DNA of 64,000 bases from Pseudomonas soli (GCF_900110655.1 NZ_FOEQ01000003.1:605137-669136), one strand, 5' to 3'; numbered from the stretch's first letter, positions 31,775-42,014 are shown. Notes: generated from the sequence alone by a model not told the origin. Made by a program: numbers and translations.

Positions 31775-34240
31775 ATGTCCCAGGAAAACAAGGCCCGTGA
31801 GGCCAAAGCTCATCATGAAGAAGTGGCCGAGTTTCGCGCCGCCGTGCTGGCCAAGCTGACCTATGCGGTCGGCAAGGACCCGGAACACGCCTTCGACCAC
31901 GACTGGTTCGAGGCCATCGCCCTGGCGGCTCGCGACCATATGGTCGACCACTGGATGGATCACACTCGCCAGGCCTACCGACGTAGCCAGAAACGGGTGT
32001 ATTACCTCTCCCTCGAGTTCCTCATCGGCCGCCTGCTGTACGACAGCCTGAGCAACCTCGGCTACCTGGAGATCGCCCGCGAGGCCCTCGAGGGGCTGGA
32101 CGTCGACCTGGAGCGCATCCGCCTGCTCGAGCCTGACGCGGCGCTGGGCAACGGTGGCCTCGGGCGCCTGGCGGCGTGCTTCATGGAAAGCATGTCGACC
32201 CTCGGTATCGCGGCCCATGGCTATGGCATTCGCTACGAGCATGGGTTGTTCCGTCAGGCGGTGGTCGATGGCTGGCAGCAGGAGCAAACTGAGAACTGGC
32301 TGGACTTCGGCAACCCATGGGAGTTCGAGCGGGCCGAGGTGATCTACCCGATCAGTTTCGGCGGCAGTGTCGAGACCGTGAACGAAGGTAACGGCCAGCA
32401 GCGTCAGGTCTGGTGGCCGGGCGAGACGGTTCGTGCGGTGGCCTACGACACCCCAGTGGTCGGCTGGCGCGGCTCCAGCGTCAACACCTTGCGCCTGTGG
32501 CGTGCCCGGGCGCTGGAGGAGCTGCACCTGGAGCGCTTCAATGCAGGTGACCACCTGGGCGCGGTGGCCGAAGTGGCCCGCGCCGAAAGCATCTCGCGAG
32601 TGTTGTATCCGGCCGACAGCACCGAGGCGGGTCAGGAACTGCGCCTGCGCCAGGAGTACTTCTTTGTATCGGCTTCCCTGCAGGACCTGCTGCGGCGCCA
32701 CCTGAACATGCACAAGGACCTGCTCAACCTGCCGGACGCCGCTGCCATTCAGCTCAATGACACTCATCCGTCGATCGCCGTGGCCGAACTGATGCGCCTA
32801 CTGGTGGACCAGCACGAAATCCCCTGGGAAAAAGCCTGGGAGCTGACCGTAGGGACTCTGGCCTACACCAACCACACGCTGCTGCCCGAGGCTCTGGAAA
32901 CCTGGCCGGTGGCGCTGATGGAGCGCATGCTGCCGCGGCACATGCAGATCATCTACCTGATCAACGCCTACCATATCGATGCCCTGCGGGCCAAAGGTCT
33001 GCACGACTTCGACGTGCTGCGTGCCGTGTCGTTGATCGAGGAAGACAATGGCCGGCGTGTGCGCATGGGCAACTTGGCGTTCCTTGGTTCGCACAGCGTC
33101 AATGGTGTCTCTGCGCTGCACAGTAAACTGATGAAAAGCACGGTATTCGCCGAGCTGCACAAGCTCTATCCACAACGGATCAACAACAAGACCAACGGCA
33201 TCACTTTCCGCCGATGGCTGTATCAGGCCAACCCGCTGCTCACCGCGATGTTGATCGAGGCGTTGGGTCCCGAGCTGCTCGACGATCCTGAAGGCAAGTT
33301 GAAGGGGCTGGCGCCGCATGCCGACAAAGCTACCTTCCGCAAGCAGTTCGCCGCCCAGCGCCTGCACAGCAAGCGCGCCCTGGCTAGCATCATCCAGGAC
33401 AGGTTGGGGGTGACGGTGAATCCGGAGGCGTTGTTCGACGTACAGGTCAAGCGCATTCACGAGTACAAGCGGCAATTGCTCAACCTGCTGCACACCGTGG
33501 CGCTGTACCAGGCCATCCGCAATGACCCCAGCACCGACTGGGTGCCCAGGGTGAAGATTTTTGCCGGCAAGGCGGCGGCCAGCTACCACCAGGCCAAACT
33601 GATCATCAAGCTGGCCAACGACATCGCCCGGGTGGTCAATAACGACCCCACGGTACGAGGCCTGCTCAAAGTGGTGTTCCTGCCCAACTACAACGTCAGC
33701 CTGGCCGAGAGCATCATCCCGGCGGCGGACCTGTCCGAGCAGATTTCCACGGCGGGTTACGAGGCCTCCGGCACCAGCAACATGAAGTTTGGCCTCAATG
33801 GCGCCTTGACAATCGGCACGCTCGACGGCGCCAACGTCGAGATGTGCGAGCAGGTGGGGGCGGAGAACATGTTCATCTTCGGCCTGACCGCGCAGCAGGT
33901 GGAGGCGCGCAAACGCAGCGGCGACTTTGGCGCCGCGTCGGCGATCGCCGCCTCCCATCGTCTGGGCGACGTGCTGCAGGCGATTCGCAGCGGGGTGTTC
34001 TCGCCTGATGATCCAGCGCGCTATGCCGGGTTGGTGGACGGGCTGATCGCCTACGACCGCTTCCTGGTGTGCGCCGACTTCGATGCCTACTGGGACGCCC
34101 AGCGGCGGGTCGAGGAGTTGTGGCACGCGCCGCAGGACTGGTGGCGCGTGGCGGTGCTGAATACGGCGCGGATGGGCTGGTTCTCGTCGGACCGGACCAT
34201 TCGCGAGTATGCGACCGAGATCTGGAAGGCCTTGGATTGA
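31775..34240 (+). CDS. glgP: Glycogen/maltodextrin phosphorylase
   Basis: 821 residues, normal for the GT35 phosphorylase family. Visible are LGNGGLGRLAACFMES, NDTHPSIAVAELMR, FDVQVKRIHEYKRQ and the pyridoxal-phosphate Lys in EASGTSNMKFGLNG. It releases glucose-1-phosphate from alpha-1,4-glucans. The rest of the glycogen genes are not in this window. The next gene, fbp, begins 157 bp downstream. Confidence 0.97.
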   Translation: MSQENKAREAKAHHEEVAEFRAAVLAKLTYAVGKDPEHAFDHDWFEAIALAARDHMVDHWMDHTRQAYRRSQKRVYYLSLEFLIGRLLYDSLSNLGYLEIAREALEGLDVDLERIRLLEPDAALGNGGLGRLAACFMESMSTLGIAAHGYGIRYEHGLFRQAVVDGWQQEQTENWLDFGNPWEFERAEVIYPISFGGSVETVNEGNGQQRQVWWPGETVRAVAYDTPVVGWRGSSVNTLRLWRARALEELHLERFNAGDHLGAVAEVARAESISRVLYPADSTEAGQELRLRQEYFFVSASLQDLLRRHLNMHKDLLNLPDAAAIQLNDTHPSIAVAELMRLLVDQHEIPWEKAWELTVGTLAYTNHTLLPEALETWPVALMERMLPRHMQIIYLINAYHIDALRAKGLHDFDVLRAVSLIEEDNGRRVRMGNLAFLGSHSVNGVSALHSKLMKSTVFAELHKLYPQRINNKTNGITFRRWLYQANPLLTAMLIEALGPELLDDPEGKLKGLAPHADKATFRKQFAAQRLHSKRALASIIQDRLGVTVNPEALFDVQVKRIHEYKRQLLNLLHTVALYQAIRNDPSTDWVPRVKIFAGKAAASYHQAKLIIKLANDIARVVNNDPTVRGLLKVVFLPNYNVSLAESIIPAADLSEQISTAGYEASGTSNMKFGLNGALTIGTLDGANVEMCEQVGAENMFIFGLTAQQVEARKRSGDFGAASAIAASHRLGDVLQAIRSGVFSPDDPARYAGLVDGLIAYDRFLVCADFDAYWDAQRRVEELWHAPQDWWRVAVLNTARMGWFSSDRTIREYATEIWKALD

Positions 34241-34245
34241 AGCGT

Positions 34246-34264
34246 GGGGCTGCCCGGCAGCCCC
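34246..34264 (+). terminator. Hairpin after glgP, weak terminator
   Basis: GGGGCTG / CAGCCCC stem 5 bp past the glgP stop, without a clear T run, so termination would be weak or Rho-assisted. Confidence 0.4.
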
Positions 34265-34397
34265 AATCGACCAGCTGCATGAACTCAATGGTCAAAGCGC
34301 CGTCTGATCCGCCAGTCGAGTCTCTTTGCTCGCTAGCCCGTCACTCTCCCTGTAAACTGCGGGGGTTTTTCTCCCCCTTTCCTTTTCGGAGCCATAC

Positions 34398-35408
34398 ATG
34401 TCCCGCGTTACCCTGAGTCGCTATCTGATTGAGCAGACCCGCAGCAACAATACCCCTGCCGATCTGCGCTTCCTGATCGAAGTGGTGGCGCGTGCGTGCA
34501 AGGAGATCAGCCACCACGTGTCCAAGGGCGCCCTGGGCGGCGTGCTGGGCAGCATGGGCACCGAGAACGTGCAGGGCGAGGTGCAGAAGAAGCTCGACGT
34601 GATTTCCAACGACATCCTGCTCGAAGCCAACGAGTGGGGCGGTCACCTGGCCGGCATGGCTTCCGAAGAGATGGACAATGCCTACCAGATCCCGGGCAAG
34701 TACCCCAAAGGCGCCTACCTGCTGGTCTTCGACCCACTGGACGGCTCGTCGAACATCGACGTCAACGTCTCGGTCGGCACCATCTTCTCGGTGCTGCGTT
34801 GCCCGAACGAATACCTGAGCCAGAACGAAACCCTGAACGAGAACGCATTCCTGCAGCCAGGCACCCAGCAGGTCGCTGCCGGCTACGCCATCTACGGCCC
34901 GCAGACCATGCTGATCCTGACCCTGGGCAACGGCGTCAAGGGCTTCACCCTGGACCGCGAGCTGGGCAGCTTCGTCCTGACCCACGAAAACATCCAGGTA
35001 CCGGCCACCACTGCCGAGTTCGCCATCAACATGTCCAACCAGCGTCACTGGGAAGCCCCGGTGCAACGCTACGTGGGCGAGCTGCTGGCCGGCGAGACCG
35101 GGCCGCTGAAAAAGAACTACAACATGCGCTGGATCGCCTCGATGGTGGCCGATGTGCACCGCATCCTGACCCGTGGCGGCCTGTTCATGTACCCACGCGA
35201 TGCCCGTGAGCCGAGTAAACCGGGCAAGCTGCGCCTGATGTACGAAGCCAACCCGATGTCGTTCATCATCGAGCAGGCCGGCGGCGCTTCCACCAACGGT
35301 TACGAGCGTATCCTCGACATCAAGCCGGAGAGCCTGCACCAGCGCGTGTCGGTGATCCTCGGCTCGAAGGAAGAGGTCGAGCGCGTCACCGCCTACCACA
35401 AGGAGTAA
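34398..35408 (+). CDS. fbp: Fructose-1,6-bisphosphatase class I
   Basis: 336 residues. The metal and substrate motif [12 protein letters not shown] is present, as are the SVGTIFSV and GGLFMYP blocks. It hydrolyses fructose-1,6-bisphosphate in gluconeogenesis, important in pseudomonads growing on organic acids and amino acids such as those made by the hut pathway. The DUF924 gene follows after 3 bp, so the two are probably translated from one mRNA. Confidence 0.97.
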   Translation: MSRVTLSRYLIEQTRSNNTPADLRFLIEVVARACKEISHHVSKGALGGVLGSMGTENVQGEVQKKLDVISNDILLEANEWGGHLAGMASEEMDNAYQIPGKYPKGAYLLVFDPLDGSSNIDVNVSVGTIFSVLRCPNEYLSQNETLNENAFLQPGTQQVAAGYAIYGPQTMLILTLGNGVKGFTLDRELGSFVLTHENIQVPATTAEFAINMSNQRHWEAPVQRYVGELLAGETGPLKKNYNMRWIASMVADVHRILTRGGLFMYPRDAREPSKPGKLRLMYEANPMSFIIEQAGGASTNGYERILDIKPESLHQRVSVILGSKEEVERVTAYHKE

Positions 35409-35411
35409 GTC

Positions 35412-36008
35412 ATGCTCGCACCTTGGCAGCCGTTGCTGGAGTGGTGGTTCGGTTGGGGCACGAGTGCCCAGGCCGTGGCTGACGAGAAGAACACGCTGTG
35501 GTTCGGCAAGCATCACGACGCCGATGCCCAGGCGCTGTTCGGCGACCTGGTCGAGCAAGCCCTGGCGGGCGGGCTCGACGAGTGGCAGCAGAGCCCCCAG
35601 GGCTGGCTCGGTCTGCTGCTGCTGCTGGATCAGCTGCCGCGCATGATCTATCGCGACACGCCGCGTGCCTTCGAGGGTGACCGGCGTGCCCAGGTAGTGG
35701 CCATGCAGGGGTTGCAGAAGGGCTGGGACTACCAGCTGCTGCCGATCCAGCGGGTGTTCGTGCTGCTTGTGCTGGAGCATGCCGAGGTGCTGGACTGGCA
35801 AAATCTGTGCGTCGAGCGTTACCAGACCTTGCTGGACGAGCAGCCCGAGGCCAACCGTCGGTTGTTCGAAGGCTTCCTCGACTATGCCGAGCAGCACCAG
35901 CGGGTGATCGCCCGCTTCGGGCGCTTCCCGCACCGCAACCTGGTGCTGAACCGCCCGAGCACCAGTGAAGAGATGGACTTCTTGCTGGAGCCTGGGTCCA
36001 GGTTCTAG
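35412..36008 (+). CDS. DUF924 family protein
   Basis: 198 residues of the DUF924 (TPR-like) family: WWFG near the N-terminus, LWFGKHHDADAQ, LLLLLDQLPRMIYRDTPRAFEGD, and a C-terminal FGRFPHRN. No biochemical role is established to my knowledge. It begins three bases after the fbp stop, suggesting a shared transcript. A hairpin separates it from the convergent chemoreceptor gene. Confidence 0.88.
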   Translation: MLAPWQPLLEWWFGWGTSAQAVADEKNTLWFGKHHDADAQALFGDLVEQALAGGLDEWQQSPQGWLGLLLLLDQLPRMIYRDTPRAFEGDRRAQVVAMQGLQKGWDYQLLPIQRVFVLLVLEHAEVLDWQNLCVERYQTLLDEQPEANRRLFEGFLDYAEQHQRVIARFGRFPHRNLVLNRPSTSEEMDFLLEPGSRF

Positions 36009-36014
36009 TGCCAG

Positions 36015-36035
36015 TGGGGCCGCGAAGCGGCCCCA
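36015..36035. terminator. Bidirectional hairpin between convergent genes
   Basis: TGGGGCCGC-GAA-GCGGCCCCA, a perfect 9-bp stem between the DUF924 gene and the chemoreceptor gene; no T run. Confidence 0.5.
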
Positions 36036-36041
36036 GCCATC

Positions 36042-37934
36042 TCAGATCCTGAAGCTACCCACCAGATGCTTCAACCGCTCGACCTGATGCTCCAGGTCGG
36101 TGCAGGCACGCAAGGTGCTCTGCAGGTTCTGCACCCCTTCCTGATTCAGCGTATTGATCTCGGTGATGTCGACATTGATCGACTCGACCACGGCCGTCTG
36201 CTCTTCGGTGGCGGTGGCCACCGACTGGTTCATGCCGTCGATCTCGCCGATGCGCTGGGTGACGCTGCCCAGGCGTTCGCCGGCCTGGTTGGCGATGCCG
36301 ACGCTGCGGTCGCTGTGCTGCTGGCTCTGGTTCATGGTGCTCACGGCCACCTGGGCGCCGGCCTGCAGCTCCTCGATCAGGCGCTGCACCTGCTGTGCCG
36401 AGTCCTGGGTGCGGTGTGCCAGGTTGCGCACCTCGTCGGCCACTACCGCGAAACCGCGCCCGGCTTCGCCGGCACGGGCCGCCTCGATGGCCGCGTTGAG
36501 CGCCAGCAGGTTGGTCTGCTGCGAAATGCCGCTGATTACATCGAGGATCTGACCAATGTTCGCCGTGTGATTATTCAGCGTCTCGATGTTGCCGCTGGCA
36601 TCGCTGATGCGCGCCGATAGCTGGTTCATCACATCGATGGTCTCGCCGACCACTTGCTGGCCTTCCTCGGCCAGGCCGCGGGCGGCGCTGGAGTGCTGCG
36701 AGGCGAGGGCGGCGTTCTGGGCGATTTCCTGGGCGGCGGCTCCGAGCTGGTTGATCGCCGCGGCGACACTGCTGGTGCGGCTGGACTGCTGGTCGGCGTT
36801 GTGGATCGAGGCGTTCGAGGCGCTGACCACCTGGCCGGCCACGGCATTCACCTGGCCGGTGGCCGAAGCCACTTCGCGGATCGATTCGTGGATCCGCTCG
36901 ACGAAGCGGTTGAACGACTGCGCCAGGCTGCCGAACTCGTCCTGGGCGTGGATGGCCAGGCGCCGGGTCAGGTCGCCTTCGCCCTCGGCGATGTCGCGCA
37001 TGGCGCGGCCCATGACGTGCAGCGGTTCCATCAGCACGCGGATCAGCAAGCCGAGCAGGGCGATGATCACCACCACCGCGATCAGTGTCGCCACCACGGC
37101 CGAAGTGCGCAGTTCGCCGAGCATGGCGAAGGCTGCGTCCTGGTCCAGTACCAGCGCCACGTACCAGTCCGCCGACGGCACGCCATCGACGTGGGTGAAG
37201 CTGATGAACTGTTTGCGACCCTCGACTTCCACTTCCTTCAGGCCGCTGCCGATGCGCAGGTTGCTGCCAGGGTAGACATCCGCCAGGGGCTTGAGCGCCA
37301 GTTCGCCCTTGGGGTGGATGAGCACCTTGCCCTCGCCGTTGACGATGAAGGCGTGCCCGTGGCCGCCGAAGTCCAGGGTGTTGACCAGGTTGCTGATGGT
37401 CTGCAGATCGGTGTCGACACCGCTGACGCCGATCATGTGCCCGCCCTGTTGCACCGGAGTGGCCAGGGTAATTACCAGCTTGCCGGCCGATACCGAGATG
37501 TACGGTTCGGTGACGATGGTCTGGCCCGCGGCGCTGGCCGCCTTGTACCAGCCGCGCACGCGCGGGTCGTAGTCGGCGGCGCGGTTGCCCACCGGCACCG
37601 ACTGCATGCTGCCATCCTGGCCGCCGAAGTAGGTGAGGATGAAGTTGCTGCCGTACACCGGCAGCGCCAGGATGCGCTCGAGGCTGCTCTTGGCGGGGCC
37701 GTCGACGGCAATCTGCTGGGCCACCGAGTTCACCAGCTGGATACGGCTGTCGAGCCAGGTGCGGATGTTGCCGGCGGTGAGGTTCCCCAGCGATTGCAGC
37801 GTCGACTCGGTGTCGCTACGCAGCGACTGACGCTGTCGGTAGTCGTTGAACAGGACGAAGCAAGTGAAGGCGACGGCCACCACCAGGGCGGCGGCCAGCA
37901 GGATCTTGTGGCTGAACTTGAGGTTCTTGGTCAT
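36042..37934 (-). CDS. Methyl-accepting chemotaxis protein with dCache domain
   Basis: 630 residues. Membrane helix one (about 11-29), periplasmic double Cache sensor (about 35-275), helix two (about 278-302), HAMP, then the signalling hairpin with [33 protein letters not shown] in segments. In the sensor, R127-x-W129-Y130, Y145 and D174 match the amino-acid-binding pattern of PctA-type receptors, but position 147 is Ser where that pattern has Asp. It therefore senses an amino acid or a related amine. There is no C-terminal pentapeptide tether. The ATG at 37934 directly precedes helix one. Confidence 0.92.
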   Translation of the reverse strand: MTKNLKFSHKILLAAALVVAVAFTCFVLFNDYRQRQSLRSDTESTLQSLGNLTAGNIRTWLDSRIQLVNSVAQQIAVDGPAKSSLERILALPVYGSNFILTYFGGQDGSMQSVPVGNRAADYDPRVRGWYKAASAAGQTIVTEPYISVSAGKLVITLATPVQQGGHMIGVSGVDTDLQTISNLVNTLDFGGHGHAFIVNGEGKVLIHPKGELALKPLADVYPGSNLRIGSGLKEVEVEGRKQFISFTHVDGVPSADWYVALVLDQDAAFAMLGELRTSAVVATLIAVVVIIALLGLLIRVLMEPLHVMGRAMRDIAEGEGDLTRRLAIHAQDEFGSLAQSFNRFVERIHESIREVASATGQVNAVAGQVVSASNASIHNADQQSSRTSSVAAAINQLGAAAQEIAQNAALASQHSSAARGLAEEGQQVVGETIDVMNQLSARISDASGNIETLNNHTANIGQILDVISGISQQTNLLALNAAIEAARAGEAGRGFAVVADEVRNLAHRTQDSAQQVQRLIEELQAGAQVAVSTMNQSQQHSDRSVGIANQAGERLGSVTQRIGEIDGMNQSVATATEEQTAVVESINVDITEINTLNQEGVQNLQSTLRACTDLEHQVERLKHLVGSFRI

Positions 37935-38156
37935 TTTTCTTGGAATCTGCGCACGGGCACGAAGGGGAGGGTGCGGCAAAAGGCCACACCACCGCTCTAT
38001 GTCGACGCGCAGAGATAAAACATTAATCGTTTGCGCGCCAGGCGACCAACGGTGCACAACGAAACCTCGTCGGCCAGGGAACCGAGGAGCCTTTTTCCCT
38101 TCTAAGCTCCCTGCAGGCCCTCGCGCCTGTGTATCCATCTCCAGGAGTGTCCCTTC

Positions 38157-38411
38157 ATGTCGTTGCGTTCCCTCGCCCTGTTGTCCTTGTGCGTCGTCCT
38201 GACCGCCTGCAGCAAGATCAACCAGGAAAACTATTCCAAGCTCAAGGCCGGCATGAACAAGGCCGAGGTCGAGCAGTTGCTCGGCACGCCCAAGGAGTGT
38301 TCCGGCGCGCTGGGCATGAGCAGCTGCACCTGGGGTGACGAGAAGAGCTTCATCAGCGTGCAGTACGCGGCGGACAAGGTCCTGATGTATTCCGGGCAGG
38401 GCCTCAAATGA
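38157..38411 (+). CDS. Small lipoprotein (SmpA/OmlA-like fold)
   Basis: 84 residues: signal peptide with lipobox LTAC (Cys at 18), then a short domain beginning [20 protein letters not shown], the pattern of SmpA/OmlA and BLIP-like domains. A pair of Cys (GALGM flanked by PKEC and SSC) may form a disulphide. The residue after Cys is Ser, compatible with outer-membrane sorting. Its stop overlaps the blc start by 4 bases, so the two are translationally coupled. Confidence 0.85.
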   Translation: MSLRSLALLSLCVVLTACSKINQENYSKLKAGMNKAEVEQLLGTPKECSGALGMSSCTWGDEKSFISVQYAADKVLMYSGQGLK

Positions 38412-38980
38412 GGCACCTGCACCTGCTGCTGGGCGTGTGCCTGGTGATGCTGCTGGGTGGCTGCGCCACCTCGGCCACCGACCCGCTGGCGCCGAAGACC
38501 GCAGGTGCGGTCGACCTCAAGCGTTACCAGGGCAAATGGTTCGAGCTGGCGCGCCTGCCAATGAAGTACCAGGACGGTTGCGCCCAGTCCGAGGCCCATT
38601 ACAACCTCAAGCCCGATGGCACGGTCGGCGTGCTGAACCGTTGCCGTACCCTGGGTGATGAATGGCTGCGGGCCGAGGGCCATGCCACGCCGCAGCAGGC
38701 GGGGCACACCGACAAGCTGTGGGTGGAGTTCGACAATTGGTTCACCCGCCTGGTGCCCGGGGTGGCCAAGGGGGACTACTGGATCCTGTTCGTCGACGAG
38801 CGCTATCGCACGGCGATCGTCGGCAGCCCGGACCGCAAGTACCTGTGGATACTTTCGCGTACGCCCTCGTTGCCGGCGTGGGAGCGTGAGAACCTGCTGG
38901 CCAAGGCGCGGCAGCAGGGCTTTGATACCAGCCGCCTGATCTGGCGCACGCCCGACAAGAGCATCGTCGCCCGGCATTGA
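38408..38980 (+). CDS. blc: Outer-membrane lipocalin
   Basis: 190 residues: lipoprotein signal with LGGC (Cys at 19), then the lipocalin signature [17 protein letters not shown], the second conserved block ([30 protein letters not shown], in segments) and the helical end. Bacterial lipocalins bind lysophospholipids and fatty acids at the outer membrane, typically in stress. It is coupled to the small lipoprotein gene before it by an ATGA overlap. Confidence 0.93.
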   Translation: MRHLHLLLGVCLVMLLGGCATSATDPLAPKTAGAVDLKRYQGKWFELARLPMKYQDGCAQSEAHYNLKPDGTVGVLNRCRTLGDEWLRAEGHATPQQAGHTDKLWVEFDNWFTRLVPGVAKGDYWILFVDERYRTAIVGSPDRKYLWILSRTPSLPAWERENLLAKARQQGFDTSRLIWRTPDKSIVARH

Positions 38981-39000
38981 GGACGCCATCGCGCGTCAAA

Positions 39001-39031
39001 CCCGCTCCCCACACGTACTCGTGGGAGCGGG
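39001..39031. repeat. Short REP-type palindrome between blc and hutF
   Basis: CCCGCTCCCCAC and GTGGGAGCGGG arms around a short loop. It lies between the convergent blc and hutF stop codons and resembles the core of the longer REPs here. Confidence 0.6.
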
Positions 39032-39050
39032 CCCCGCGATGTTTCGACTG

Positions 39051-40415
39051 TCAGTCCAGCAACTGTCGCAGCACTTGTACAAACGCTGCCGCGCTTTGCT
39101 CCTCCTGTTCATGCCGCCCTTGGCGCACCACCCACTGCCCGTTGACCATCACATCGCGCACCTGGCGATCAGAACCCGCGAACAACCAGCGGTTGAGAAT
39201 GGCATCGCCGTCGGCCACGGCCAGATACGGATCCTGCCCGTCGAGAACCAACCAGTCCGCCCGCTTGCCCACGGCCAGCTCGCCGATCGGCTGCCCCAGC
39301 GCCTGGGCACCGCCCAGCAGCGCGGCGTCGTACAAGGTTCGCCCAACCATCGGTTGATCGGCGCGATACAGGCGATTGCGCCGCTGGTCACGCAGGCGCT
39401 GGCCGTACTCAAGCCAGCGCAGTTCCTCGACCACGCTCAAGGACACATGGCTGTCCGAGCCGATACCCATCCGCCCGCCCTGGGCCAGGTAGTCCACCGC
39501 CGGGAAGATGCCGTCACCCAGGTTCGCCTCGGTGGTCAGGCACAGGCCTGCCACCGCGCCACTGCGGGCCATGGCGGCGACTTCGTCGCCTTCGGCGTGG
39601 GTGGCATGGACCAGGCACCAGCGCTGATCGACATCGACATGCTCGTACAGCCATTGCAGCGGACGGCGGCCGCTCCAGGCCAGGCAGTCATCGACTTCCT
39701 TCTGTTGCTCGGCAATGTGGATATGGATCGGGCAGGTTTTGTCGCTGGCACCGAGCACATCGGCGATCTGCTCCGGTGTCACGGCGCGCAGCGAGTGGAA
39801 GCACAGTCCCAGTGCCTGCGCCGGCTGTAGTGCCAGCAATGGCGCTAGCTGCTGTTGCAGGCGAAGGTATTGTTCGGTTGAGTTGATGAAGCGCCGTTGC
39901 CCGTCATTGGGCGCCTGGCCGCCGAAGCCGGCATGGCTGTACAAGACCGGCAGCAGCGTCAGGCCGATGCCGCTGGCGCCGGCGGCGGCGCTGATGCGGC
40001 GGGACAGCTCGGCGGGGTCGGCGTAGGCCTGGCCGTTCTGGTCATGGTGCACATAGTGGAACTCGGCCACCGAGGTGTAGCCGGCCTTGAGCATCTCGAT
40101 ATACAGCTGGCGCGCGATCACTTGCAGTTGTTCCGGCGTGATCCGGCCGACCAGGCGGTACATCAGCTCGCGCCAGGTCCAGAAGCTGTCGTTGGGATTG
40201 CCGGCCACTTCCGCCAGCCCCGCCATGGCCCGCTGGAATGCGTGCGAGTGCAGGTTGGGCATGCCCGGCAGCAGCGGCCCGGCCAGGCGCTCGGCGCCCT
40301 CGGCGTCGGCATCGGCCATGATCGCGGCCAGTCGACCGTCGGCGGCGACCTCCAGGCGGACATTGCGGGCCCAGCCCGAAGGGAGCAGGGCGCGTTCGGC
40401 GAAGTAGGCGGGCAT
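39051..40415 (-). CDS. hutF: Formimidoylglutamate deiminase
   Basis: 454 residues of the metal-dependent amidohydrolase superfamily: LPGMPNLHSHAFQRAMAG holds the HxH metal ligands, HIHIAEQQKEVDDC and HATHAEGDE the later ones. HutF converts N-formimino-L-glutamate to N-formyl-L-glutamate, the step that defines the five-enzyme Pseudomonas histidine pathway, with HutG finishing it. It is divergent from hutC with a HutC operator between. The ATG at 40415 is the family start (MPAYFAERALLPSGW). Confidence 0.96.
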   Translation of the reverse strand: MPAYFAERALLPSGWARNVRLEVAADGRLAAIMADADAEGAERLAGPLLPGMPNLHSHAFQRAMAGLAEVAGNPNDSFWTWRELMYRLVGRITPEQLQVIARQLYIEMLKAGYTSVAEFHYVHHDQNGQAYADPAELSRRISAAAGASGIGLTLLPVLYSHAGFGGQAPNDGQRRFINSTEQYLRLQQQLAPLLALQPAQALGLCFHSLRAVTPEQIADVLGASDKTCPIHIHIAEQQKEVDDCLAWSGRRPLQWLYEHVDVDQRWCLVHATHAEGDEVAAMARSGAVAGLCLTTEANLGDGIFPAVDYLAQGGRMGIGSDSHVSLSVVEELRWLEYGQRLRDQRRNRLYRADQPMVGRTLYDAALLGGAQALGQPIGELAVGKRADWLVLDGQDPYLAVADGDAILNRWLFAGSDRQVRDVMVNGQWVVRQGRHEQEEQSAAAFVQVLRQLLD

Positions 40416-40438
40416 CGGTGAAATCCTGTTATTGTTAA

Positions 40439-40452
40439 CTTGTATATACATA
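40439..40452. promoter_or_regulatory. HutC-type operator between hutF and hutC
   Basis: CTTGTATATACATA includes the perfect palindrome TGTATATACA (40441-40450). It shares CTTGTA-N2-TACA with the site upstream of hutU. Position between the divergent genes suggests it controls hutF and autoregulates hutC. Confidence 0.65.
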
Positions 40453-40523
40453 TACAGCCGTTTGCCTGCCGGGTAAACTCCGGCAAGCTACCGTTCACTC
40501 CAACCGCACAAGGATTCAACGCC

Positions 40524-41270
40524 GTGCCGACACTTCCTGTCTCCGCGCTGGTTGCCCAGATGGGCGAAGGGCCGGCGCCGCTCTACGCCCGGGTGAAACA
40601 CATGATCATCCAGCAGATCGAGAGCGGCAGCTGGCCGCCTCATCACCGGGTGCCATCGGAAAGCGAACTGGTCAGCGAGCTGGGCTTCAGCCGCATGACC
40701 ATCAACCGCGCCCTGCGCGAACTCACCGCCGAAGGCCTGCTGGTGCGCATGCAGGGCGTCGGCACCTTCGTCGCCGAACCCAAGAGCCGCTCGGCGCTGT
40801 TCGAGGTCAACAACATCGCCGACGAGATCGCCGGACGTGGCCACCAGCATAGCTGCCAGGTGATAAAGCTTGCCGAGGAAGCCGCCGGTTCCGAACGCGC
40901 CCTGGCCCTGGACATGCGCGAAGGCCAGCGGGTCTTCCACTCGCTGATCGTGCATTACGAAAATGGCGTGCCGGTGCAGATCGAGGATCGCTACGTCAAC
41001 GCCGTCATCGCTCCGGACTACCTCAAGCAGGATTTCACCCGGCAGACGCCCTACGCCTACCTGTCGCAGGTGGCGCCGCTCACTGAAGGCGAGCACGTGG
41101 TCGAGGCGATCCTTGCCGAACCTGAAGAATGCAAGCTGCTGCAGATCGAGCGGGGCGAGCCGTGCCTGTTGATCCGTCGTCGCACCTGGTCGGGACGCCA
41201 GCCAGTCACCGCTGCGCGCCTGATCCACCCCGGTTCCCGTCACCGTCTGGAAGGACGATTCAGCAAATGA
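40524..41270 (+). CDS. hutC: Histidine utilisation repressor HutC (GntR/HutC family)
   Basis: 248 residues: N-terminal winged helix (YARVKHMIIQQIESGSW; PSESELVSELGFSRMTINRALREL) and C-terminal UTRA ligand domain that senses urocanate. The GTG at 40524 is chosen: it has AAGG upstream and yields the 248-residue length I recall for P. putida HutC; an ATG further left would lie in the operator region. Its stop overlaps the hutD start by 4 bases (ATGA). Confidence 0.96.
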   Translation: MPTLPVSALVAQMGEGPAPLYARVKHMIIQQIESGSWPPHHRVPSESELVSELGFSRMTINRALRELTAEGLLVRMQGVGTFVAEPKSRSALFEVNNIADEIAGRGHQHSCQVIKLAEEAAGSERALALDMREGQRVFHSLIVHYENGVPVQIEDRYVNAVIAPDYLKQDFTRQTPYAYLSQVAPLTEGEHVVEAILAEPEECKLLQIERGEPCLLIRRRTWSGRQPVTAARLIHPGSRHRLEGRFSK

Positions 41271-41839
41271 CCCAGTTGCAGCTGTTGCGTGCCCAGGATT
41301 ATCCGCGCATGCCCTGGAAAAACGGTGGCGGTTTCACCGAAGAAATCACCCGCGACGCAGGCGACAGCCTGGACGGTTTCGGCTGGCGCCTGTCGATCGC
41401 CGATATCGAGGAGTCCGGTGGTTTTTCCAGCTTCACCGGGTACCAGCGGATCATCACCGTGTTGCAAGGCGATGGCATGCGCCTGCTGGTCGATGGCCAA
41501 GCCAGCCGGCCGTTGCTGCCGTTCGACGCCTTCGCCTTCAATGGTGAAAGCCAGGTGAGCTGCAAGTTGTTGGGTGGGGCGATACGCGACTTCAACCTGA
41601 TCTATGCGCCGCAGCGGTATCGGGCGCGGTTGCAGTGGTTCGATGGTTCGAATCGGTTGTTCAGCTCGGCTTCGACGCTATTGCTGTTTGCCGCCAGCAC
41701 TCATGTCGAGGTGGGGCTGGCTGGGGAGGAGACGCAGCAGCTTGGGCGGTATGACTGCCTGCGTGTCGATGGCAATGAAGGGTTGCTGGAAGTGGATGTA
41801 CAGGGGCGGTTCTGCCTGATCGAGCTGATTTCACACTGA
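41267..41839 (+). CDS. hutD: HutD family protein
   Basis: 190 residues, cupin-like beta fold: RMPWKNGGGFTEEI near the N-terminus, GFGWRLSIADIEESGGFSSF and FDAFAFNGES are family blocks. HutD is co-transcribed with hut genes in pseudomonads and is thought to set an upper limit on hut expression; its molecular action is not settled. Translation is coupled to hutC by the ATGA overlap. Confidence 0.95.
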   Translation: MTQLQLLRAQDYPRMPWKNGGGFTEEITRDAGDSLDGFGWRLSIADIEESGGFSSFTGYQRIITVLQGDGMRLLVDGQASRPLLPFDAFAFNGESQVSCKLLGGAIRDFNLIYAPQRYRARLQWFDGSNRLFSSASTLLLFAASTHVEVGLAGEETQQLGRYDCLRVDGNEGLLEVDVQGRFCLIELISH

Positions 41840-41852
41840 CCTGTCATCGTTG

Positions 41853-41960
41853 AAAGGGGCTGCTGTGCAGCCCATCGCTGGTAAGCCAGCTCCCACATGG
41901 GCCAAGTGAACCCTGTGGCAGCTGGCTTGCCAGCGATGGGACGCACAGCGGCCCCTTTTT
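41853..41960 (+). terminator. REP-type palindrome acting as terminator after hutD
   Basis: An inner REP stem (arms 41871-41897 and 41914-41940) is extended by an outer stem, AAAGGGGCTGCTGTGC with GCACAGCGGCCCCTTTT, and ends in a T run. This makes it a repeat and a likely Rho-independent terminator separating hutCD from hutU. Confidence 0.75.
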
Positions 41961-42000
41961 CGTTTCTCCGAGGAATGGGCACTCTTTTTAGTTGCCTATG

Positions 42001-42014
42001 CTTGTACATACAAG
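42001..42014 (+). promoter_or_regulatory. HutC operator upstream of hutU
   Basis: CTTGTA-CA-TACAAG, a perfect inverted repeat 67 bp upstream of the hutU start. It sits just after a TTGCCT -35-like hexamer (41992-41997), so bound HutC would block the promoter. Confidence 0.8.
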
